The notes below the pieces were generated by a model, which did no database searches, was not told where the DNA came from, and saw only the letters and a list, made by a program, of their open reading frames with translations. DNA of 18,334 bases from an uncultured Candidatus Peregrinibacteria bacterium (GTDB lineage Bacteria; Patescibacteriota; Gracilibacteria; Peribacterales; Peribacteraceae). Positions within the stretch are counted from its first letter, which is position 1. Each line of letters opens with the position of its first letter. A program made the position numbers and the translations under genes. The stretch lies in NCBI GenBank assembly GCA_903822115.1, contig CAIJNU010000106.1, forward strand, positions 1-18,334, given 5' to 3'. Of the stretch, positions 13,608-18,334 are shown one piece after another.

Positions 13608-13684
13608 TGGTGGACGATACTGGATTCGAACCAGTGACCTTGCGAATGTGAATCGCACGCTCTAACCAGCTGAGCTAATCGTCC
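13608..13684 (-). tRNA. tRNA-Val (anticodon CAC)
   Basis: 77 nt on the minus strand with encoded CCA. Acceptor GGACGAT pairs with ATCGTCC, the D-arm is GCTC-loop-GAGC, the anticodon stem TGCGA/TCGCA closes loop TTCACAT (anticodon CAC, reading GUG), the variable loop is AGGTC, and the T-arm ACTGG-TTCGAAT-CCAGT is perfect. It lies alone in a 371-bp non-coding stretch, between the structured element at 13732-13839 and the tRNA fragment at 13538-13560. Confidence 0.96.
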
Positions 13685-13731
13685 ACGCCATACTCATAAT
13701 AGCAGCATTTCTCGACGATGCGCGAGCAGTC

Positions 13732-13839
13732 GTGTCTCATTGAGGAGCCCCGCGAATGCGGGGCGTCACGAAATGCGACCGACTGCCATGGAGACGTGTC
13801 CCCCTTCGTGACCTCCTTCGAAGCTCCTCAGAGTGACAC
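13732..13839. repeat. 108-bp nested inverted-repeat element
   Basis: Outer imperfect arms are 13732-13748 (ending TTGAGGAGC) and 13823-13839 (complement of GTGTCACTCTGAGGAGC). Inner perfect 8-bp arms are GTCACGAA (13765-13772) and TTCGTGAC (13805-13812). A separate 7-bp hairpin GCCCCGC-GAAT-GCGGGGC sits at 13747-13764. It begins 4 bp beyond the dcd stop. It could be a MITE-like repeat or a transcription-stopping structure; no T-run supports an intrinsic terminator. Confidence 0.55.
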
Positions 13840-13843
13840 TGCT

Positions 13844-14428
13844 CTACGATTGAAATTCCGGATCCATCGAGAGCCGACTCTCCTCCGGCAGCGACTGCCC
13901 CTGGTACTTGCTCCCCGGTTTCTTGTCGTAGGGCATGTCCGCAGGCCCCGACAATTGCTCGAATGCAATCTGGCAGACGCGCATCCCCGGATAGAGCGCG
14001 ACCGGAAGTCGATTGAGATTGCTGATCTCGAGCGTGATCGTCCCCGAGAATCCCGGATCCACATACCCCGCGGTCGAGTGAACGATGATCCCGAGCCGTC
14101 CGAGCGAACTCCTGCCCTCGACGCGCACCACCAGATCATCCGGCACCGTGATCGTCTCGCGCGTCACGCCGAGCACGAATTCTCCCGGCTGCACGATGAA
14201 CGGTTTGTCATCGGTGACAGTGACTGTGCGCACGTTTCCGAGAAAGCTCTCCGGAGCTTTGGGGTCGAGGATCGCAAACGTGCTGTGCTCGTAGAGCTTG
14301 AAGACGTTGCCCAGCCTCAGATCCATGCTCGAGGCGTGGATGTGCCACTCCCCTTCCGCCTCGGGCGGCTCGATCTTCACTCTCCCTTTTCGTATCGCTT
14401 CGCGGATGTCGCGGTCACAGAGAATCAT
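13844..14428 (-). CDS. dcd: dCTP deaminase (possibly dUMP-forming)
   Basis: 194 residues from the ATG at 14428 (MILCDRDIREAIRKGRVKIE). It deaminates dCTP for dTTP synthesis. The core EGRSSLGRLGIIVHSTAGYV carries the catalytic Ser, Arg and Lys/Glu region of the family; VDPGFSGTITLEISN supplies the catalytic Glu, and GSKYQGQ closes the C-terminus. HSTAG instead of the VTAH of Escherichia coli Dcd, and the VDPGFSG context, are closer to the bifunctional dCTP deaminase/dUTPases such as that of Mycobacterium tuberculosis, so direct dUMP formation is plausible. Upstream open frame to 14695 lacks homology and is excluded. An extended -10 TGcTATGCT lies 8 nt before the start. Confidence 0.95.
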   Translation of the reverse strand: MILCDRDIREAIRKGRVKIEPPEAEGEWHIHASSMDLRLGNVFKLYEHSTFAILDPKAPESFLGNVRTVTVTDDKPFIVQPGEFVLGVTRETITVPDDLVVRVEGRSSLGRLGIIVHSTAGYVDPGFSGTITLEISNLNRLPVALYPGMRVCQIAFEQLSGPADMPYDKKPGSKYQGQSLPEESRLSMDPEFQS

Positions 14429-14436
14429 GGACGGCG

Positions 14437-14445
14437 AGCATAGCA
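14437..14445 (-). promoter_or_regulatory. Extended -10 of dcd (TGcTATGCT)
   Basis: -10 TATGCT at 14437-14442 preceded by TGC, ending 8 nt before the dcd ATG. It shares an 81-bp divergent region with the 628-aa gene. Confidence 0.5.
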
Positions 14446-14491
14446 GAGAACCGAAAAATTTGGAGGAACTTTCATCGCAAACCGGACGCTG

Positions 14492-14500
14492 TGGTACACT
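14492..14500 (+). promoter_or_regulatory. Extended -10 of the 628-aa gene (TGgTACACT)
   Basis: TGGTACACT, with the hexamer ending 9 nt before the ATG at 14510. Identical nonamer to that before HMG-CoA synthase. Confidence 0.5.
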
Positions 14501-14509
14501 CGCCTTACC

Positions 14510-16396
14510 ATGGCGCTTCGGGATTTTTCGTCGCTGGATGGCGCAACGCAGACACGTTCTGCGGAATCGGGCACTTCCCGAGAAGACCGTACTTCGTCGC
14601 GAGACATCCACAATAGAATCCGCAGTGAATGCCGCGCCGCGCTGATGCAAAGTGCGTCGAACGAGAGCTCGGCGATGACAATCCGCGACGTCCAAGAGTA
14701 CTTCGAAAAAGGTCTCTCGGAGACGGCGCTGCAGTATACGAAATCCGAGGAGGAGAAAACGCAGGAGCTGAAGAAATATCGCGATACGTACGTCCCACTA
14801 TTCATACGACAAGCCGAGGACGCGGGACGCAAGGCACTTTCCACGATCAATGAGGCCGAGCGAGAGAAGTGGATCCTTCCCGCCAGCGCGACGAAGTGGA
14901 AGGCGCGGCTCAAGGAAGGGACATGGTTGGAAAAGAGGGTATTCATCGAGAAGACTCTCCCGGAGTACAAGCGCAATTGGGAACGGCTCGCGAGGGATTA
15001 TAAGGACGTGCAGAGTCGAGAGAAGGCGCTCGGCCTGAAAGCACAGGACATAAAAGACAATGCCGATCTCGCCATTCTGCGCTCTTCGGAATTCCTCAAC
15101 GGAACCACGCGCTATCCCATACGTCGCCACCTTGTGGACAAGGCACTCGCATTCCTGAAAGCCTATGAGCGCGACAGAGGGAAGAAGCCCGCCGAGGGCA
15201 AGGAGATGCGCACACTGTACGCGGAAGCGAAGGCGAAACTTGAGGATGCGGCGAGTCCGAGCAATCCCAAACGGCGTATTCTCGCACCGCACAAAGTCGG
15301 TTCGTGGCTGCGACGGATATTCGAGAGCGGAGCGTCGCGGGAGAAGATCGAACAGTTCGTGCACGGCAAAGCCAACGCAACCGAGTCCACGCTCGCCAAG
15401 CTGATGGGAAACTGGGCGAAGGTGCGGGGACAATTCGACCGAGTCGAACAGCAGAGAACCGCGAAGGGCACGCCGGCGAGCTTCCATTTCGTCTCGCTGG
15501 ATGTCTTCCTGGGAGAGTGGGACTTCGATCGACGGGAATCGTACGTGCGAGAGGCCATGCATCGCCTCGACGCCATGGACAAGCTCGAAGGTGAACGTGA
15601 TGACTTCCTCCGCATCCGCCACGAACTCGACGCCGAGGACTGGGGCAGTGCGCAACAACTCATCGCGCGGGTGAAATTGGCTGAGCTCTGCCCCGCCGAT
15701 CGCAAGAAACTCTCCTCCATGCAGGACTACTTGCAGCGACATCGCGGCGATAGTCCATCCGCCTCTTCCAAAGAAAAACCTCAAGCGCGAGAGGTCATCG
15801 CGAAGATGCAGAGTGTCTTGCGCCTCATCCCCCACCAGAGCATCCGCAGGCGCTTCGAGGAAGCGATGAGTCGCGACTACCAGACGCTCTGGGCTCTCTG
15901 CTGCATGAACTACAACTGGAAGTGGTGCCGCGATCGCGGATTCAGCACGCCCGAGATCGACGAAAGACTGCGACAAAATGCAAAGCAGGACACGCGCCAG
16001 CACCTCAAGCACGGCCAGCCGAGGGGGCAGGCGAATAATGACTTCACCACGGATACATCCGAGAAGCCAGCAGGCCGCTCGGCGAACGACACGCGATCTC
16101 CCCAGGTGCTCAATGTCGACGAAACGACGAACAGTTACAACCTCACCGAGTACATCAAACAGAACAAGGACAATCGCAGCGTGTGGTACTGGACGCGCAT
16201 CGTGGAGAAGCATGTTCCCTTCGCAGATATCGAGTACATCATCTACAATGTCCAACCGGCGCTGAAGGCCGGCATGAGGCAGCTCAAGGAATTGGGCGTC
16301 CCCTACCAGAGAATGTCGACTGCCGATGCGGCTCCTTCCGCTTCGCCCAAACAAGCGAAAGCCATCCCGCGCTTCGAGTACGCGCAGGCCGCCTGA
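14510..16396 (+). CDS. Large helical protein of unknown function (628 aa)
   Basis: No recognisable family. The first 45 residues are Ser/Thr/Arg-rich and probably disordered. About 54-260 is highly charged and helix-rich (RDVQEYFEKGLSETALQYTK; EKTQELKKYRDTYVPLFIRQ), with possible coiled coil. A Ser-rich linker (about 410-420) and a Gln/Asn/Thr-rich linker (about 500-545) separate further helical blocks, and the C-terminal segment contains VWYWTRIVEKHVPFADIEYI. No signal peptide, lipobox or membrane helix is seen, so it is probably cytoplasmic. The start is supported by an extended -10 9 nt upstream. The lipoprotein gene follows after 23 bp and is likely co-transcribed. A structural or scaffold role is a guess only. 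Confidence 0.75.
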   Translation: MALRDFSSLDGATQTRSAESGTSREDRTSSRDIHNRIRSECRAALMQSASNESSAMTIRDVQEYFEKGLSETALQYTKSEEEKTQELKKYRDTYVPLFIRQAEDAGRKALSTINEAEREKWILPASATKWKARLKEGTWLEKRVFIEKTLPEYKRNWERLARDYKDVQSREKALGLKAQDIKDNADLAILRSSEFLNGTTRYPIRRHLVDKALAFLKAYERDRGKKPAEGKEMRTLYAEAKAKLEDAASPSNPKRRILAPHKVGSWLRRIFESGASREKIEQFVHGKANATESTLAKLMGNWAKVRGQFDRVEQQRTAKGTPASFHFVSLDVFLGEWDFDRRESYVREAMHRLDAMDKLEGERDDFLRIRHELDAEDWGSAQQLIARVKLAELCPADRKKLSSMQDYLQRHRGDSPSASSKEKPQAREVIAKMQSVLRLIPHQSIRRRFEEAMSRDYQTLWALCCMNYNWKWCRDRGFSTPEIDERLRQNAKQDTRQHLKHGQPRGQANNDFTTDTSEKPAGRSANDTRSPQVLNVDETTNSYNLTEYIKQNKDNRSVWYWTRIVEKHVPFADIEYIIYNVQPALKAGMRQLKELGVPYQRMSTADAAPSASPKQAKAIPRFEYAQAA

Positions 16397-16419
16397 ATCA
16401 TTTTCCTTCCCCACTCCCT

Positions 16420-17007
16420 ATGAAAAAAATTTCGCTCCTCCCCCTCCTCGCACTCTTCCTCATCGCCGGCTGCGCGAAGTCCATCGATACGAGTAATCCC
16501 GTCAGCTTCGAGAAGATGATGACAAATCCGCTCTACGCCCAGCGCTACTGGGAGGATCTCACCGAATCGATGGTGAATATGCAGATCAACAAGGACAAGG
16601 ACATCACAGCGAATCAGCAGAAGCTCGCCACCGTCGATGCCACACGGCGCGATGCGCTTGCCAAAGCGCAGGCAATTTCGCTGCTCATGCACGACGGAAA
16701 GGTGGGGCAATTTCTCACCGTGAAGCAGGATACGAACGGATCGGCTCTCCTCCTCAAGAAGGTCCTGTACTTCTCGCCGGATTTCACAACCATCCCGAGC
16801 CCCTCTCTTCACCTCTACCTCACGCAATCGATTGACCCGCGCAATGGACAATTCCCCGACCCCACGAGCAAGGATCTCGGCACACTCGCTTCGCCGTACG
16901 GCGCGCAGCAATATCCGCTCCCGCCCAGTGACACAACGCAATACCATAGCGCCGTCCTCTACGATACGGTCCTGAACCGCATCGAGGGCTTCGTACAGCT
17001 GCAGTGA
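16420..17007 (+). CDS. Lipoprotein with a DM13-like domain
   Basis: 195 residues from the ATG at 16420. The signal peptide MKKISLLPLLALFLIAGC has a lipobox LIAG-C with C18 as the lipidation site. A helical linker (about 25-92) is followed by a domain at about 95-192 that fits DM13 by eye: FLTVKQDTNGSALLLKKVLY, SPSLHLYLTQS (the family's GPDLHVYLS), KDLGTLASPYGAQQYPLPPS and YHSAVLYDTVLNRIEGFV. DM13 domains are proposed to act in redox or electron transfer at the cell surface; the cysteine seen in some members is not evident here. An earlier in-frame ATG at 16183 lies within the previous gene and would bury the signal peptide, so I reject it. Probably translated from the upstream transcript. Confidence 0.85.
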   Translation: MKKISLLPLLALFLIAGCAKSIDTSNPVSFEKMMTNPLYAQRYWEDLTESMVNMQINKDKDITANQQKLATVDATRRDALAKAQAISLLMHDGKVGQFLTVKQDTNGSALLLKKVLYFSPDFTTIPSPSLHLYLTQSIDPRNGQFPDPTSKDLGTLASPYGAQQYPLPPSDTTQYHSAVLYDTVLNRIEGFVQLQ

Positions 17008-17020
17008 TCGCTCATTCGCC

Positions 17021-17653
17021 TCAGAGCTTCGGTGCGGCTTTGGCCGGAGCCGTCTTCAGTGCCGTATCGATCGCAGCGGTGATGAGCTTGATATCGTTCG
17101 TCTCCATCTTCTGACCATTCACGAGATAAGTGGGAGTTCCGTTGATACCGATTCTCCTTCCCTCATTGAAGTCCGCCATGACGGCGTTCTGCTTGATGCC
17201 GGAACGCGTGCACCGATCGAAGAGATCCGCTTTCAATCCGAGATTCTTCGCCCAGACCGCGATATCCGATGACTTGAATGTCTGCGGCGGCGTGGCCTGC
17301 TCCATCTTCATCTGTTCGCCGTACGCCATATCCACGAACTCCCAGAATTTCCCCTGATCCGCGGCACACTCCGAAGCCTGCGCGAGCGGCATCGAGAACT
17401 CGTGAATCGTCAGGAGAGGAAATTGCTTGAATTCGAAACGCACGCGGGAGCTGTACTTCTGAAAGAGCGGCTTGGTGATGAGTTCGTTCGACGCGATGCA
17501 TGCCGGGCACTGAAAATCTCCGTACTCCGTCACAACGACGGAGGAGTTGAGATTGCCGCGGGGCTCCTTGCTGGACGATGCGGAGATACCCGTGGTGTCG
17601 ACGCAAGCCGAAAGGAGAAGAACGAAGGAGAGGATGGGAAGAAAGCGCTTCAT
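17021..17653 (-). CDS. DsbA-like thiol-disulfide oxidoreductase lipoprotein
   Basis: A 210-residue thioredoxin-fold protein of the DsbA/thioredoxin_4 group. The signal sequence MKRFLPILSFVLLLSAC contains a lipobox with C17 lipidated. The active site is CPAC (C49-C52) in EYGDFQCPACIASNELIT; a cis-proline loop follows in INGTPTYLVNG. A second cysteine pair (C83? in ASECAAD, and a later DRCTRSG) may form a structural disulfide. It should oxidise or isomerise disulfides of exported proteins. It converges with the DM13 lipoprotein, 13 bp apart, both being surface redox candidates, and is divergent from dnaX. The promoter is TTGATG-17-CATACT with extended TGC, ending 9 nt before the ATG. Confidence 0.93.
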   Translation of the reverse strand: MKRFLPILSFVLLLSACVDTTGISASSSKEPRGNLNSSVVVTEYGDFQCPACIASNELITKPLFQKYSSRVRFEFKQFPLLTIHEFSMPLAQASECAADQGKFWEFVDMAYGEQMKMEQATPPQTFKSSDIAVWAKNLGLKADLFDRCTRSGIKQNAVMADFNEGRRIGINGTPTYLVNGQKMETNDIKLITAAIDTALKTAPAKAAPKL

Positions 17654-17662
17654 AGTTCGAAG

Positions 17663-17691
17663 AGTATGGCAGAGGGATAGGGGGACATCAA
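17663..17691 (-). promoter_or_regulatory. Promoter of the DsbA-like gene (TTGATG-17-CATACT)
   Basis: -35 TTGATG at 17686-17691, 17-bp spacer ending TGC, -10 CATACT at 17663-17668, ending 9 nt before the ATG. Confidence 0.5.
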
Positions 17692-17747
17692 GGAAACCAA
17701 GGGATCCTCTTCAACTTCTCCACTGTCCACATCCCCTTACAACCCGC

Positions 17748-17753
17748 TATACT
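17748..17753 (+). promoter_or_regulatory. -10 element of dnaX (TATACT)
   Basis: TATACT ends 9 nt before the ATG at 17763. TGTCCA about 18 bp upstream is at best a weak -35. Confidence 0.5.
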
Positions 17754-17762
17754 CCCACCCTC

Positions 17763-18334
17763 ATGTCTCTCTACCGCACCTATCGGCCGCAGACCTTCGC
17801 GGATGTCGTGGGACAGGAACCCATCGTGACGACGTTGGAGAATGCCGTCACGCAGCGAAAGATTTCCCACGCCTACCTCTTCTCGGGTTCGCGCGGAACC
17901 GGGAAGACATCCATCGCGCGCATCCTCGCCAAGCATCTCCTGACGCAGGGCATCGAAGATGAGACCGTGCGACGTCACATCGAAACGGGCGTGGTGGAAG
18001 GATCGATCGTCGACCTGATCGAGATCGATGCCGCTTCGAACACGGGCGTCGATAACATCCGCGATCTGATCGAGAAGGTACAGTTCTCTCCCGTGGCCGC
18101 CGGCGCGAAGGTCTACATCATCGATGAGGCGCACATGCTCTCGAAGGGCGCATTCAATGCGCTCTTGAAGACGCTCGAGGAACCCCCCTCCTACGCCTAC
18201 TTCATCCTCTGCACGACCGAACTCCAGAAAATCCCCGCGACGATCCAGTCGCGCTGCCAACGTTTCATCTTCCGATTCATTCGGGAAGAAGACATCATCC
18301 GGCGCCTCCAATTCATCGCCGATCAGGAGAAGAT
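17763..18334 (+). CDS. dnaX: DNA polymerase III subunit gamma/tau, N-terminal part (cut by window edge)
   Basis: 190 codons of the AAA+ clamp-loader motor. MSLYRTYRPQTFADVVGQEP is the standard N-terminus; Walker A GSRGTGKTS at 42-50, DLIEIDAASNTGVDNIRDLI at 84-103, Walker B with DEAHMLS at 121-127, FNALLKTLEEPP at 131-142 and sensor/arginine-finger QSRCQRF at 162-168. The gene loads the sliding clamp during replication. Odd: the four-cysteine zinc module that normally follows Walker A (around 58-82) is replaced by a cysteine-free segment, QGIEDETVRRHIETGVVEGS. The tau-specific C-terminus and any frameshift site lie beyond the window. Confidence 0.96.
   Translation, partial: MSLYRTYRPQTFADVVGQEPIVTTLENAVTQRKISHAYLFSGSRGTGKTSIARILAKHLLTQGIEDETVRRHIETGVVEGSIVDLIEIDAASNTGVDNIRDLIEKVQFSPVAAGAKVYIIDEAHMLSKGAFNALLKTLEEPPSYAYFILCTTELQKIPATIQSRCQRFIFRFIREEDIIRRLQFIADQEK

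Noticed and set aside
13747..13764. GC hairpin as an intrinsic terminator for dcd or tRNA-Val
   Set aside because: Stem is perfect, but no T-run follows on either strand.
14429..14695. In-frame N-terminal extension of dcd
   Set aside because: Crosses the divergent promoter and the start of the 628-aa gene; Dcd homology begins at the ATG at 14428.
14798..16414. 538-codon open frame opposite the 628-aa gene
   Set aside because: Almost fully antisense to it. The plus-strand gene has a promoter-like element at the right distance, a following gene in step and more protein-like helical composition. As both are orphans, this rejection is less certain than the others.
16183..16419. Upstream extension of the DM13 lipoprotein
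   Set aside because: Overlaps the preceding gene and would bury a clear signal peptide with lipobox.
1..18334. Recoded UGA (as in Gracilibacteria/Absconditabacteria)
   Set aside because: UGA ends HMG-CoA synthase, thiolase, the DUF35 fusion and trpS at natural C-termini, and no well-supported gene has an internal UGA.

Overview
The window is gene-dense bacterial DNA of moderately high GC, and UGA is used as a normal stop. It combines an archaeal-type mevalonate (MVA) pathway with bacterial housekeeping genes (trpS, maf, dcd, dnaX, an RluA-type pseudouridine synthase), several orphan small proteins, tight overlaps and almost no Shine-Dalgarno sequences. Together these suggest a Candidate Phyla Radiation bacterium, perhaps Peregrinibacteria-like. 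That placement is inference; no 16S or ribosomal protein is present.

Layout. (1) 1-6102, isoprenoid region. A mevalonate kinase runs off the left edge on the minus strand. Divergent from it lie a class I HMG-CoA reductase, then an apparent operon: archaeal-type HMG-CoA synthase, archaeal-type thiolase, a DUF35 OB-fold domain fused to a guanylate-kinase-like domain, a membrane-anchored protein and a YgjP-type metallopeptidase. Thiolase, HMG-CoA synthase and DUF35 form a known complex in archaea, and the reductase and kinase carry the product to phosphomevalonate. (2) 6107-9506, minus strand: trpS-maf (4-bp overlap), an APH-family kinase and an RluA-type pseudouridine synthase. (3) 9579-12059, plus strand: a DrrAB-like ABC exporter, then a LysM + SleB-like cell-wall hydrolase. 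(4) 12071-13472, minus strand: three small proteins of unknown function, one built of four 39-residue repeats, each with a promoter close to the sigma-70 consensus. (5) 13473-13843, structured non-coding DNA: a perfect palindrome abutting a truncated tRNA 3' end, a REP-like motif, an intact tRNA-Val(CAC) and a 108-bp nested inverted repeat. (6) 13844-18334: dcd, a 628-residue orphan, a DM13-like lipoprotein, a DsbA-like lipoprotein and the start of dnaX, which lacks the usual zinc cysteines.

The main candidates for novelty are the DUF35-guanylate-kinase-like fusion, whose Walker A lysine is replaced by arginine, inside the MVA operon; and a window-wide start architecture in which a TAnnnT -10 hexamer (CATACT in one case) lies only 6-9 nt before the start codon of 14 probable first genes. 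The latter predicts that leaderless mRNA is the rule here. It includes one divergent promoter whose two -10 hexamers overlap.
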